64,000 nt of DNA from Oscheius tipulae (GCA_037178975.1 JASJZH010000004.1:992001-1056000), one strand, 5' to 3'. Numbered from the stretch's first letter, positions 33,879 through 52,211 are shown. Translations and numbers: made by a program. Notes: generated by a model not told the origin, from the letters alone.

Positions 33879-34487
33879 CCTGCTCCCAACTAACAGCTTC
33901 TAACACTTCTCTGTACATTAGCTGAACAGCCTTTCCAACTTCCCGCCAAATTGACTAACAGTTATATTGAAACCAGTTCAGATGTTCCTTTTGACATCTC
34001 TTACGGGTATATAAATAAACATTCAGTTTTGTTCTTGTTGTCTCTATCTCTCTGCCTCTCAGTTCGAAAAGCTACTAACCTATTACCAGAACAACTCTTA
34101 AACAAAAACTGAAACGTGAGTGTTTTACTAAAGCAACAAACTTAAAATTGGGGTAGAACTCTCCAACAACCCCATTCTTCTCCCAGATTCCCGTTTTAGA
34201 ACTACGGTAACTCGAAATCACGTACTGGACTCTTGTACTCACGCGAGTCCAAAGAGTCACGTTAGCGTCTCAAATCTGCCACTGGCAACCTGCCAAATTT
34301 AATTTTCTAAGTCATTTTGGGCCTGTTTTCAAAGTTTTTAATTCCCAGACCATCTTGTAATATTGTGACAGTTTGTCGGCTCGGTGTCTTTGTAGAGGAT
34401 TACTGTAGTTAACACATTTCCAGGGTATGCAATCCGGTTGAGGTCTGAAAAGGTAGTATCCCAATAAGAGAAGAAAGATGGAATCGA

Positions 34488-38872
<4,385 letters not shown>

Positions 38873-39348
38873 GCTGAATTCTGTTGTTTTGAAATTTCAA
38901 ATTGGAATTTCCCGCATTTTTTTTTGAATTCTAGTAATGGCGGGAGGGTATAGTTTTGGTCTTTCTCCTTTTGCATTTCTGGCCTGCTTCTTCCTCATTT
39001 TGTGCCATATATTTGAAAATAGTTCAAAATCGATCGAATTCACTTCCACCAACCCCCTAAACCTCAAAAATGCTCATTTTGCTGTCAAAAAGTCCTCAGT
39101 ATGCGCAAATTTTCCGCTGGATCGGGTTTTGTGATCTTTTCCTCCCATTTGCTGCCTTCTACTAGTCCTTCCCCCTTCCCCTTTTCTGGCTTCTTATTCT
39201 TTTCCACGAGCATTTCTGTACATTTGTGGTCTTTTCACAATAAAAATTGGTAGGATAATCTTGCTTGTTTCGATTTGCTTCGTTCTTTCTCGACTTTTTC
39301 CTTCTCTGAAGCTTTGTAGAGGTTCATAGATTTGTTTCAGCGCTGCGA

Positions 39349-41048
39349 ATGGCCGAAAATAGTGCTGGCACGAGCGGAAATGGCCAGGAGAAGGTCCACA
39401 TCGAGGCTTCGAAGCTCGGAACTAAAGAATAGTGAGTTTTCATCCTTTTTCGTCAAAAAATCACCTATTTCCAGCTGGGATTCACGCTACGAGACGGAAC
39501 TGGAGAATTTCAAGGAGAGCGGCGATGAAGGCGAGGTCTGGTTCGGCAGATCGGCTGAAAACAGGTCATTTTTTCTTCAGAAACCCATGAAATGACCCAG
39601 ATTTCAGGATAGTCAAATATTTAGTCGAAACACACAAGAGAGACGTCCCGATTCTCGATCTCGGTTGTGGAAATGGGTCCATTTTGCGCAGATTGGTCAG
39701 CTTTTCTCATTTCTTTCTGTGAAAATATAATTTTTAGCGAGAAAAGGGCTTCACGAAGCTGACCGGGGTGGATTATTGCCCCGCGGCCATAGATCTGGCC
39801 ACAGACGCCAGCGAGGAAGGCGAGGAGGAGACCGGCGTGGAAATCCAGTACAGGGTAGGCACTTTTTATTAACCAAAAATGGACTTAAAATAGTCTTCTA
39901 CAGGTCTTCGACTTGCTCAGCCCCGAGGATTTGGCCAGCTTGAGCGCTGACTGCGGTGTGGTTCTCGACAAGGGCACCTGGGACGCCATGTCCCTTTGCG
40001 ACGAGGCTGAACGCGGTAGCTTTTCGAGGTTTTTTCGGTCAAAAAACTGATTTACAGATAAAAGACGAACTTCCTACGCTGAGGCAGTCCAAAGAGCTAC
40101 TCCAGCTCCTACAGATGAGCTTACAGCCGAACTGGTCATCATTTCCTGTAATTTTACATGGCAAGTCGAGCGTTTTTGAGGGGAACAGAACAGAAAATAG
40201 TGGATGAAAACAAAAAGTGTAAGTAGTAAATTTTGGTTTCCCATGCTAGTTTTATACAATGTGTGAAACATGAAAAACCCCGCTAAAATAAAAGCTAACT
40301 CAAAACGTATTTCCCTTCAAAAATACACAATCGAAGTTTTCAGCTTGTTTCAAATAGAGTATTTAGTGAAAAGAAAATAAATTCACGTATTCATCACTCC
40401 ATGGAGAAAAACATAGAAGTTGTGGTATTTTCTGTTTTGCACACTAAAACGAAGAATAGCTTATAAGCCGAGGACGAGACATAGATGGTATTCCAGAGAC
40501 TGGGATTCTGTTTGTGGAGCAAATATATAAAAAATTATTGCCTCTAATAAATAAATAAGCCATTCTTCTCTTCCTAATATCTTCAAGTTGTGTCGGCAGA
40601 CACAACATTGTTCAAAAACTTTCTTTCTTCAAAGTTTTTTTAAAATATTTCAAATAGACATTTAGCGAGAAAGTTTGTAAGTAAATTTCCTAAGACTATC
40701 TAGAGCTCCTCCCAAAAAAAAACTGCCAGAGGCAGGAGTTGAGAGACGGACAAGAACAGAAACAGTAACAGGAAGACAGGGGAAGTGACAGAAATAGCTA
40801 CAGTAACAGAAAGAGAAACAGGTGAATAGACAGGGACAGAAACGAACAGAGATAGAGACAGGAAAACCAAGGGTGAGAGAGATAGTGTCAAACTGCTAAG
40901 AATTCCCATTTCCAGTTCGGAGCTCCGCGACCAGTTCGAAAAGTTCCCCTTCCTCCGTTTTAAGACCGAAATTCCTGCCGTCAGCTCATTCTCCTTCGGC
41001 GGAGCCACCGGCGTCACCTCTTCCGGAGCAGTTTTTCAAAGAATTTGA
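39349..41048 (+). CDS. EEF1AKMT2 (METTL10)-type protein lysine methyltransferase (7 exons, 241 aa)
   Basis: SAM-dependent methyltransferase; the human and yeast (Efm4) relatives methylate a lysine of elongation factor 1A. Exons 39349-39431, 39475-39564, 39608-39695, 39738-39854, 39904-40015, 40058-40160, 40916-41048; total 726 nt, in frame. Motifs: [15 protein letters not shown] near the N-terminus, SAM motif [38 protein letters not shown] (family: VVIDKGTFDAISL), LVIISCNFT and the terminal [18 protein letters not shown] (family: FSFGGRTGN). The last intron (755 nt) uses a GC donor (TG|GCAAGT), required to keep the frame. A TTTGTTTCAG acceptor just before the start ATG suggests trans-splicing, possibly as the second gene of an operon with the demethylase. 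Confidence 0.9.
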
Positions 41049-44000
41049 CCGCAGTTGTTGCCTTGATATGCTGTTAAGAATAAACATTTTTACGAGTTTA
41101 CAGGCTGTAATTACGTAGTATAAGCGGAGCTGTCAAGACGGACAAAATGTGACACTAATTGCGTTTAGCAGCAGCTCCAGATGGGCCATTTTCTTAGTGG
41201 AAATGGGGTATTCTACATCCGATTTTGGGCTCGTTTCAAAACTAAAGTATCTTTCGTATTGCGGACCATTTTCCTATACATTTCGGACTTGTCATTCAAG
41301 TTTTGCAACATAAACTTTTTGGTTTTTTCCTCGTCAAGAGTGTCCGCAAACTAAGGTGAACATTTGTGACAAAAAAGAACTTATCCTTTTGGTGAAACAA
41401 GAAACTTTCTGCGCTTTTGAACAGGTATAGTAATAGTGGCAGTGCCAGGCATAGACAATGACAATAACAGAGTGACTGTGGCACGCAAATACAGAGACAG
41501 AGAGGTTGTTTAAGATTGACAGTGACAGACAGAGACAAGAAAAGTGACAGACAGTGACAGTGATCGTGCCACTAAGTGACAGTGACAGAGAAAGAAAAAG
41601 AGACAAGGATGGAGACAGTGACAGTGGCTGCGGACCAAACACCCCCTCTGCTTTCCCCGTATCCATTTCAACTAATAACTTGACCCTCAGCTTTTCTGAA
41701 AAACAGGCTAATGGAACCCTTGTCTCTCTTCCCCCCGGATAATGCATCTCCAGCTGTCAACAGCCATTGTCCGGTGCCTCGGGGGTTATACTCGACTGGC
41801 CAGTCTTATTACAGCCGCCGTTGAAAGTGAGCTTTTCAACCTCTCTTCTTGAATTGCGTGTTTCCTCCGATTCTCCAGCCTTTTTGACCACCCCCTCTCG
41901 AGGGAGGAAAAAGCTCATTTTGGTCTTATTGTGATTGAAAGACGCGATAACGCGACTCCAACACGCCATAATCGTGTTTTTTCAGATGGGGATCCCAAAA
42001 GTTACTTTTGCTTTTAGAAGGTTCTCTTTGGCTCCCGGTCTCTGTGTATCTGCCTCTCTTTCTCTCGTTCTCTATGTCCCACTGTCTCTCTGACTCTTCT
42101 GTTAGACTTGGAACTGAATCTTTTCAGTTAATAATGGTCCACTGAACGAATTTCACTCTGTCTTTCTAACTCTATTCTGTTTTTTCTTAACCCTAGCAAC
42201 AATGTTCTGGGTCTCTTCACCATCAGCCTATACTGTTAGCAGAAAAACGAAATCTTGATCTCTGAGGCAAGGGAGTGCTCATCCATTCCTCTTGATTTAC
42301 CCAGTCCCTGAAAGAATTCGTTACACATAAAATTCTTGAAAATGTTCAAAAAAATGATGTCATATTGCCATCTCCCTTTCAGTCTAAAGTGATGATCCTA
42401 ATTTGTCTCGATGGATTAGCGCCAAACCGCTTTGGAGAAAGGAGGGGCTTCTGGCTCCTCTTTTTTTTGCTGGTTCTGGACATAGTTTGCTCTTTTTTCA
42501 CTGTAAGGATAAACCCAGGATTGCAAGAGCAGCTCGTAAGCAATTTTGCGTAAAGAGTGGAAGAACTCGTGCCATTTGATATTCAGGGCATATACAGTGC
42601 TCGGACAATTTTCTTCAGATGCGCAGACCTCCAGTGCATCAGCAAAAAGTATGAAACAAGAAAAAAAACACCACCTGGTAGGAGCTAGAAGCTGTTGCTC
42701 GCGAGGTACTCGCCGATTGTCCGCGGAGGCGCGAGCACGAGCAGTTCTACTGAGCATTGCGCCTTCCAGCAACCATCTTTTTCTTGTTTCATTTTTTTGC
42801 TAATGCATCAGAGGTTTGCGCATCTGGGATCTAGCTAGTCTCACAGATCCAAGTTATCATTTCTTCGGTAAAGACCGAACCTTGCTATGTTTTCTACTTT
42901 TTTCGCTAGACGGTCTGCATAGAGGGCGTTTACTTATTTGAGCAGTGTTTCACATCGATAGGCTGGCTAATTCTGTCATCATCTGTCAGGAGCCACAACT
43001 TTCAAGACGAAATTCTTGTCTTGTTACAAGCAGACTATAAAAACAGAGCTTCGAGAACTCTGTTGCCTATGTGCGAGATTTCGAAACTTCTTTGCTTCAG
43101 CAAATTCATAAAACTAGAAAGAAAATAGTTGAAACGTTGGATCATCTTTGTTGGCGTAAGACAACTGTTACCATTTCTGATCTTTTGTGTTTCACTGTTA
43201 ATATGAAGTCCCAATTGTTAGCTCAAAGTTAGTGCAGCTATCTGCAAGGCAAATACAAATAATAAATGTAAAGGCATGGATAGCCTACTACCCCTTCTTT
43301 TTCCTCCCAAAAATCTCGACTCTCCTGCGCCCCCTGCCGGCCCGCCATCGTCCATCATGTTCAGGCGCCGATTCGTAATTGGCGCTCTGTTTGGACAAAT
43401 CTGGCTCCTGGGATCTATGGCTCCCCTTTGCCTTCTTCCTCTCTCTTAGCAGACTCTTTTCTCGTGCTTTTGCAGGCCCAATGAAGGAATTGTTTCACCT
43501 GGAGAAGCCGAATGCAATCATCTGTTTTTGTTACTTTTCCATTATATGTACAAAAAAAACTGTTCAAAATAAATTTGACAGTGATAGACGTAGAGACAGA
43601 GACTTCTTAACAGAACCCGAAGTTCAATAGCATCCATCTTCCTTCATCCACTTTGACCTTAGGAATTCTCCAAGGGGAAGCTGCGACACTTGACTTGGGT
43701 CAATGCTGACTCAATCACAGCTTCGTAAAAGTTTCTCTGATGTTTGTTATACTTTTTCTATCTAGAAACATGGAGCAAGACAGGATTTCTATCCACGAAA
43801 AATGAGAGTATCTACAGTAACCGTGAAACATTTTTGAATCTCTCCTGGTTCGAAGCTCTTCCTCCCTGCAAATCGCATAAGTTGTGACGTGCCCTCTTTC
43901 CCTCTCTCTCTAACCCCCAGAAATTCAATCTGCTCCCGTCCATTGTGGAGGCTCAGGGCTCCTAGGAAGAGAAACTTCTGCTCGTCCCCACGACTCTCAA

Positions 44001-44104
44001 GACGAGATATGACCCCATACTCCTGTTTTTCTTAGGACTTTGTGTTTCATTGAAACCATTTAATAAAATATACCCATACCCAACGAAAAATTAGAAAATT
44101 CCAG
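41049..44104. other. Intergenic, repeats only
   Basis: About 3 kb without a supportable gene. It contains degenerate (GACAGA/GTGACA)n tracts around 41420-41620, the inverted-repeat element at 42616-42836, and AT-rich unique DNA. ORFs of 60-137 codons here are low-complexity (Leu/Ser from the CTCTGT tracts) or unsupported. Confidence 0.4.
42616..42836. mobile_element. MITE-like element with ~50-bp terminal inverted repeats
   Basis: The ends are CAGATGCGCAGACCTCC and the complement of CAGATGCGCAAACCTCT. The arms stay paired through TGCAT(C/T)AGCAAAAA and ATGAAACAAGAAAAA for about 50 bp. The 120-bp centre is GC-rich. No clear target-site duplication. Non-coding; presumably a non-autonomous DNA transposon. 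Confidence 0.65.
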
Positions 44105-45547
44105 ATGCATCTCTGTGAGCAGCCGATGAATCTGACCCGCCGGGCGTGCTGTCAACTGGTTCTATTGCTCAACGATACCACTAAAGTGAGTTGAACGTAT
44201 GGGCTTGCCCAGAGACAGAGAGATGGAGAGGTAAAGCGAAAGAGAGGCAGACAGAGAGACAGAGAGTAAGAAAGATAGAGAGGTAGAGAGAGACGCCGTT
44301 TTCGACAGTCATAGACAGACATATCTCGCACTTTTTTTGTTTGATTTGCTTAGGACTAAATCACAAATTCGAAGGGATCAATTGAATTTCGACCCTTCTT
44401 CTCTCCGCTGAGCTCATTACTGATATTGGACACTTCAATGTTTCAATGAGTGACTAAGTATAAGAGAAGCTAGAAAGGCTGATAACTTTTGGCCAGTCTC
44501 CATATAAAAATAATATTACTGTATACGCTTACATCTTAGATCCTTCAAACTAACGTTTTCTCCCTTTCAGGTGCCTCCCTGCAGTTCTGACTTTCTTCAG
44601 GCAGAATACAACGAAACTAGGATCAGGGTATGTTGTTCACTAACTATTGTAATGTAGCAACTTTTGCACCAAGGAGCGACGCCTAATAGTTAGAAAACAG
44701 TAGCTGTACATTTACGAACGCCGCGATAGTTTTTGGTTTACCAATCTTTCAAAGCTACTGCGTATTTGAGTCCAAAAGGGTGTTTCGAATACTTTCGTTC
44801 ACTGGAATCGACCACATGTATGTAAATTGTGTCTGTTCCAGATCTACTCCCCACCCTCCTGGGTCGACGAGCCACCAGAAATTGCCGAGGATCATGTCAC
44901 CTTCCTTCTAGGTATCTTCGTGTTGGTCTTGATAGCCGTCGTCTGCACTTACACACTGAACAAGCTAACAAAACCAAAGTTAGTGCTTTTCTATATCGGT
45001 AGGCAGAGAGACCGACAGAGACACAGAGCGACAGAGAGACAGAAACAGAGAAGCCGGGAGATAAAGAGACAATGAGATAGAGTGAAACTAAGAGAGACAG
45101 AGTCTTCTAAGCAAAACTCCTCTTTCTCAGAATAACAATCGGCTACGGGTCGACAAGCAGCTACGATTTTATGATGTGGATGCCGACGGGGAGGACAACG
45201 GCTAATCGTCGCTGGTCCATGCTGGTCCTTCTAAGAGAGATGACCTGTCGGAGACCAAATTCCACGAACAGGAACAGCGATATCAGTGTCGTTTCGTCGC
45301 ATATTGGGTAAGTTGAAGGACCTTTTTCTTCAGACAACGTGTTTAGAAACCTGAACTTGTATGTTACAGAAAACCTTTATAGATTTTTCCTTCCTAACAG
45401 AAGATGTTCGGAACATTTCCTGATGAATAAAAAAAAACGGTTTCCAGACTTCTCCCTTCCTACCAAACGGCCACAACGACACCGTCGTCATCTCAAATTC
45501 CACCTCCGCCTTACAGTGAGACGAGACGTCTAACAGCAGAAGCCTAA
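44105..45547 (+). CDS. Single-pass membrane protein with C-terminal PPPPY motif (5 exons, ~183 aa)
   Basis: Exons 44105-44185, 44571-44627, 44842-44978, 45131-45307, 45448-45547; total 552 nt, in frame. The N-terminal part is polar with Cys (LTRRACCQLVLLLNDTTK, PPCSSDF) and an NET glycosylation-type site; one TM helix (VTFLLGIFVLVLIAVVCTYT); a ~90-residue cytosolic part rich in Arg/Thr/Ser ending IPPPPYSETRRLTAEA. PPxY binds WW domains, commonly of Nedd4-type ubiquitin ligases, so a trafficking adaptor role is possible (inference). No classic signal peptide is seen after the chosen ATG, which directly follows an acceptor TTCCAG; there may be an upstream exon. Family not recognised. Confidence 0.65.
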
Positions 45548-46098
45548 CAGTTCTTCATTTTTTTGTCTCTCACCAATCTTTGTGATTTGGAACGGGTACT
45601 GTAGGTATTCTTGGTTAGATGTTTTTGAAAAGTAAAGCGTTTAATTTCGGTGTCAAGCTAACTTCAAAAGAGGAGTGTTCCCATGGCAAGAACGGGTTCG
45701 AGCCGAGAGAGGTGGAGATACAAAGAGATGGAGGGATAGGGAGATAGATTCCAATGTTTCAGCTTGCCGAACAACAGAGGCTGTGAGCAACTCGTGTAAT
45801 CCCTTTCTAATGCGCAACGGTGGCCGCACGTGCGTGGCCTATTCTAGCAGAAAAAAATGTCGTGGTTGCTTTGAACATACGTAAGTATGATTCGAAGCAC
45901 TGCTAAAAGCAAGGATGTCGCAGTAGACTCTGTTTCCGAACGTCTAAAATTGAATACAGCGTGTTCGAACTGACAGTCTTCTGTTTATAAAAGAAAAGGT
46001 GGACAGAACGACAATCTCCCATAACCATTTAGGCAGAGAAAAAAATGAACAAGAACCCGAGCATGAACATGAAAATATAAGTATTATATTTCTTTCTT
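45548..46098. other. Intergenic between convergent genes, nothing recognised
   Basis: About 550 bases between the stops of the PPPPY protein and DNAJC25. A purine-rich GAGAGAGG tract lies near 45700-45750. Nothing else supported. Confidence 0.35.
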
Positions 46099-47634
<1,536 letters not shown>

Positions 47635-48391
47635 TTGGCCAGCTGAAAACTGAGGCTTTTTTTTTGACGAAAGAGAGTCAGCCACTTTGGACCTAGACTC
47701 TGGTGTGGTAAAGCAAGCGAAAAGACCATTTTATGAAATGTACGTGTAGTGGAGCTCGTAAAGCTCGTCAAAAATTTCTATGAAAGAGACTGTTCGGAAC
47801 GTTGCGTGTGCCAGAGTCTGTCTCCCATTGTCACTGTCTATCTTTGCCTCACTAGTAGTATGTCACTTACTGTCCCTATCTCTGTCGCTGATTCTGTCAC
47901 TATCAGTGTCACGGTATCTGCCAAGGAGCGAGTTTGATTTGGTAGTCGCTACTTGCAATAAAAAAATCCATTGAATCCTGGGCTTCAAGTGGTGAGTGCG
48001 AAGAGAACTGTCAGGCCAAAGAGCCCAAAAATCGAAGGGGAGGTATCCACCCCGAAAGTGACAGAAACGCCAAATTGATCAAACACAGAATCGGGAGAAA
48101 CACAGAGGGCTCCCAGACACAACAAAAACGTCGCACAGCGCATGGATTTTCTCGTCTCGGGCCAAGGTCGCCGTTTTTTTTTTTTTTTCGGGCCACATTT
48201 AGATACTTTCTGGAACTTTGTAACCAAAAAATTGAAACAAAAAAAGAGCATGAAAGGGTACAGATTTATTCGTGATAACAGGGAAAGAGAGAGACAGAAT
48301 TAGCAAAATAGAGAGGGTGAGTTGTAGTCAAAAGGGGGAATGGATTTTTCCTCACAGAAAAGTGGAGCGACTTCCGGAGGTCTCTGTCTCT

Positions 48392-50811
48392 CTAGCGATA
48401 GCGGAATTCCTCCAGAGCCCGTCGTTCTTCCTGAAAAAACAGGTTTTTTTTAGGAGGGGGAAATTGAGAATTTTTGCAGATAGTAATGTTGAAACTGGCT
48501 TATTTGAATAGCAGGCCATCTTTTTTGTCAAACAAATCATGTTTAGACAGCTTTCTTCCTCCGAAAAAAAAGTCGTGGAGTCTTAATTTTTAGAATCTCC
48601 GGGTGTTCCCCATCTGGTTTTTTTGCTACCGTCGAGTTTTCTGATGTTCTGCAAAGTTGTAGCTCGTGATCCGTTCTACAACTTTGCAGAAGATCGGGAA
48701 GCTTAAAATTGTCGTTTTCAGCCCAAAAAACGCAAACACCGTAAAAGCTCTAATATAATCACAAAAAAAATACGCAATTACGTAATCGTGTTTTTCCGAG
48801 TCAAGACGACTTTTTCTGACTTTCAGATGTTTTGCAAAGTTGTAGCCCTTGATCTGCTCCAAAACTTTTTAGTAATTCGGCACCAACTTTTCCAATGCAA
48901 ATCTTTGATACGCAGCCAGGAAGATGCGTGTAATTCAAGTTATGCGCTAGCTATCAATGAAAAAACGAACCAATGAGATATTGTAGTCATCGGGATGTAC
49001 AATTTTCGTCTTGGCGTTCAGTTTGGCGGCTGCCGAGGTTGTTGTTGTTGTGGCGCTGCTGGGAGGGGCTCCGGACGAGGGATGATACTTTTCCTGAAAA
49101 AAATTGATTTGGTTCAGTGAGAGCATAAAGTAAGAAAAACTTTGTAGTACCAACCCTTCGCACCTGCATTCCAGAAAAGTCCTCAAAATCCCTCACCTCT
49201 TCCCCATAGTACGGTTCATCCTTGTAGCCTCCATTTCCATAAGAAGGAGGAGCTCCATAGCTTCCTCTGTCCTCATATCCTCCATATCCTCGATCCCTGC
49301 CTCCGAATGGCTCTCCTCGATGATGATAATCCTCCCTCGGATAGCTTTCCTCCTCCCGTCGATGCTGTTGCGGTGGCGGGTAGTCGTCAACGGGAGGTCC
49401 CTGATCGAAACGACTCCGTCGCTGTCTCGGCGGCTCCTGGGCCGGGTAGTCGTTCTCGTAGCCACTTAAATTGGTCCGTTTTGGCGCGAAATTCCAAAAA
49501 ACATACTCATTCCCGAAGCCTCGAGGCGGACCGGGGAAGAACTGACTCTGTCGACTGCCGGGCGGCGACTGTCCTCCTCCTCTGGGAGGCGGCATTGGAG
49601 GCATGCCGACTGGCATAGGTGGCAATCCGGGCGGCATCGGACCGCCTCCGGGGAACGGCATCGGTGGCATTGGAGGCATGAAGCCTGAAAGAAAGTGAAT
49701 TGGTCAAACGTTGTTGTGAAGAATACTATGTTTAAGCTGTCAACTGTCACTGGAGGGGGAAAACGACCTTTTTCAGACCTATATCCAACACAAAATCAGG
49801 TTTCTACGGCCACTTTTGGAAAATAGGGCAACAATATTCTTACCAGGCGGCATCGGCGGCATTCCGGGCGGCAGAGGTGGCATGCCGGGCATTCCAGGGA
49901 ACGGGGGGAAGGGCGGCATCATCGGTGGGAGCATCTCCTCTCCAGATCTGGCGCGCTTCGCCTCACTCGATTCCTCTGAAAGAAGATGGTTATTTTACGA
50001 GAATTTCTGACAGACTTTTATGGTATTATAACCCAAAAATGGACAGAAAAAAAAACAGACTTCCTGATGGCAAGTCTGCAGCACTAGGTAGGTCACCGTT
50101 TCCGGCTCCCAAATACCCGTGAATAAGCGTGTCTCGGCTGAATCAGAGCCTGACAGCCAAGGCGCTAAAAAGGGACTCGTACCGTGCATTTTCTTGAAGT
50201 TTGGCGAGTTTCACGACGATTTGGAGGGTATAGTGACACATCAAAAAAAAATGAACAAACCTCCACGCGTAGCTCCATAGGGAATGCCTTCCATACCGTA
50301 AATTTCCATTTGGACGTTGTCGCGCCCGGCAAGAGAGGCCGGAATCTTGTCGATTGTCTCCTTGTGGACCTGAAGAAAAGCGAAAACTTACCATTTTTGT
50401 TATTTTTCTCGGCGATAAACGCACAGAAATGGACATGAGAACGAACCTGCATGCAGTGAATGGACAGTCCGGGCCCCGAGAAGAGCTTCTTGTGACAGAT
50501 GTGACATTTGAAGTGTTTGGCCTTCTGGTGCTGAATGAGAATCTTGTCGTCGTCGAACTCGCGGTTGCAGTACCTGGAAAATGTCTATTTTATTTAGGTT
50601 TTGACGGCTTTTTGTTACAAAATATTGGTCACGGGCCTGTACCTGTCACTCGGACCGTTCCACAACCAGAAATCTTACTGATTCAGTAAAAACCTAGAAG
50701 GTTTCTTGACAAGATTGCTCGTACAGCAGTCTCCAATCATAAAATTTCATATTTCAGCAAAAAAACTCACCAGCACCACGGCTTCTCGACCTTTCTCTTC
50801 TTCCTTCCCAT
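48392..50811 (-). CDS. BuGZ/ZNF207-type spindle-assembly zinc-finger protein (8 exons, 349 aa)
   Basis: Microtubule- and Bub3-binding factor needed for chromosome alignment in the vertebrate family. Exons 50771-50811, 50447-50573, 50261-50369, 49844-49975, 49507-49684, 49164-49464, 48971-49093, 48392-48430; total 1050 nt. N-terminus [20 protein letters not shown] with two C2H2 fingers ([40 protein letters not shown]), then [10 protein letters not shown] and [10 protein letters not shown], all near-identical to human. The middle is Met/Pro/Gly-rich (GMPPMPP repeats), then an Arg/Tyr/Asp/Gly-rich region. Near the C-terminus, [16 protein letters not shown] is the Bub3-binding GLEBS motif with its Glu-Glu pair. 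The vertebrate Pro-rich part after GLEBS is missing: the protein ends [12 protein letters not shown]. Confidence 0.92.
48625..48720. repeat. Palindromic hairpin element (copy 3) in the last BuGZ intron
   Basis: CTGATGTTCTGCAAAGTTGT-AGC then, 15 bases on, TCTACAACTTTGCAGAAGATC. Same core as at 3134-3245. Confidence 0.65.
48815..48880. repeat. Palindromic hairpin element (copy 4, half preserved) in the last BuGZ intron
   Basis: CAGATGTTTTGCAAAGTTGT-AGCCC followed by an imperfect complementary half (CCAAAACTTTTTAG). Lies about 170 bp from copy 3 in the same orientation. Confidence 0.5.
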
Positions 50812-51755
50812 TCTCTTCGCTTCTGAAACTTATTCAGTTACTCTTTCGCCAAGAAAAATGGGGTAAAAGTCAGTAGAAAAGAGATGAAGTGGGACGGAAC
50901 AGAAAAACCAAAATTGGTGTCGCTGTTCCTTTCGGAAACCGCTTAGATGCGCATGTTTGGCAATGGAGCGTGTTTACCTAGTTGCTTTTGAATGTTGTGA
51001 GCGCAGCCGATTGAGAAAATAGGCGAAATATAATATAAAGAATGGGAAAACGAGAAAAATGACTTGTAGGAACGGATATTCTCGAGGAAAAAAACAGAAT
51101 TTCTTGGTTTTCAGGGGATAAAGAAGGCTTATAAAACTAATTTACGAATGCTTTGATCATTATCAAGCAAAAAAACGGCAATAAAACCTCTCCACAGAGG
51201 AAACAAGACTAGAGTCCACTAATACCAGCTGTCTGAACAGCTGAAACCGGCTATCTTCTTGATCAACAGCTCTTAGACTTATTCAGCTTATTGAAACAAT
51301 AGTTTGGGCAAATAAACGAGGAAGAATTGGAAGAAACAATGCGAAGAAATGATGAAAGGCTAATCAAGAGCTGACGTTGGCTGATTTTTTTTTCCTACTG
51401 TAGGCCCAACTTGCGTACCTATTTGTGTTGCCACGGCAGAAGTTAGTCGCCATTATGTGCCTGTTTTAGCCAATTTTTCATCCTTTTTCTGACCTTTTCC
51501 AGCTCATTATTAGCCAAAGCCATGTGTTGCATCACCCAGTACTAAAGTACTCCTGAAAACCAAGAAAAATCGTTGGAATATTGGGGAAAAACGACTTTAG
51601 AGGCAAACTTGTTGTCTAGTGGATTTCTTAGACTGCAAAGGTTTTTGGACAGTTTGCGAGGCTCACACAGGCATCTGATCGATTTGAGAAAAAAGTCGCA
51701 GATATCGAACTAAAAACCGATCTTTATTTCAACTTTTCGCTCTGCAACCTCCCAG
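50812..51755. other. Intergenic, nothing recognised
   Basis: About 940 bases upstream of BuGZ and downstream of the 151-aa membrane protein. No ORF or repeat that I can support. It should contain the BuGZ promoter. Confidence 0.35.
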
Positions 51756-52211
51756 CTAGTCGACTTGAGTCTTCTCGACAAGCGGCTCACGCTCAACTCG
51801 CGAAACGTACACCGGTGTGTCCGAGAGAGCCGTCTTATCGTTGACCGGACTCGCCTTCTTCTTCAGCTTTCGAACCCGGGGCGTGGTAGGCGGCGTCCTC
51901 ATGACCTTAGAGACTGTCGTCTTCTGCTGGTCCACGTCCTCCTGTGTCTTCTCGGAAAGGCTACTCTTATCTTCCTGTGTCTTCTCCGGCGCGATGGCGT
52001 TGTACTTGTCCGCGAGCTCCTTCAGCTTCCTGCCAGTGTCTGGCTCGATGAGCTCGTCCACGTCCGTCTTCAGCTTTCTCCTGATTCGGGGCATGAAGAC
52101 GCCATAATGGTAGATGAACAGACAGACGCCGTAGAGCAGTATCAGGCCAATGTAAGACACCAGCCAGGCGGTGGCCACCGCCTCGAGATAGTGCCGCTGG
52201 TATTCGGTCAT
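51756..52211 (-). CDS. One-exon single-pass membrane protein with EKTQ(E/V)D repeats (151 aa)
   Basis: Intron-free frame starting MTEYQRHYLEAVATAW. One TM helix at residues ~15-37 (WLVSYIGLILLYGVCLFIYHYG), then a long, very charged cytosolic tail: RIRRKLKTDVDELIEP, repeated EKTQED (twice) and a terminal EKTQVD, and the Pro/Thr-Arg stretch RTPPTTPRVRKLKKK. No signal peptide apart from the helix itself. Codon use resembles the neighbouring genes (GC-rich third positions), unlike the antisense ORF. Family not recognised. It shares a GC-rich upstream region with the divergent dehydrogenase gene. Confidence 0.75.
   Translation of the reverse strand: MTEYQRHYLEAVATAWLVSYIGLILLYGVCLFIYHYGVFMPRIRRKLKTDVDELIEPDTGRKLKELADKYNAIAPEKTQEDKSSLSEKTQEDVDQQKTTVSKVMRTPPTTPRVRKLKKKASPVNDKTALSDTPVYVSRVEREPLVEKTQVD

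Noticed and set aside
41334-41747. 137-codon - strand frame, Ser/Leu-rich
   Set aside because: Low-complexity translation of a (GACAGA/GTGACA)n tract.
42416-42772. 118-codon - strand frame
   Set aside because: Overlaps the MITE-like element and has no family resemblance; antisense and sense frames are equally open.
45675-45730. Possible tRNA B-box (GGGTTCGAGCC)
   Set aside because: No A-box or foldable acceptor stem at the right distance.
48011-48251. Signal-peptide-like - strand frame MRCATFLLCLGALCV as DNAJC25 first exon
   Set aside because: The frame MALNYGSLL at 47634 joins the J-domain exon without an intron and gives a complete 336-aa protein; the distal frame would need an unsupported donor.
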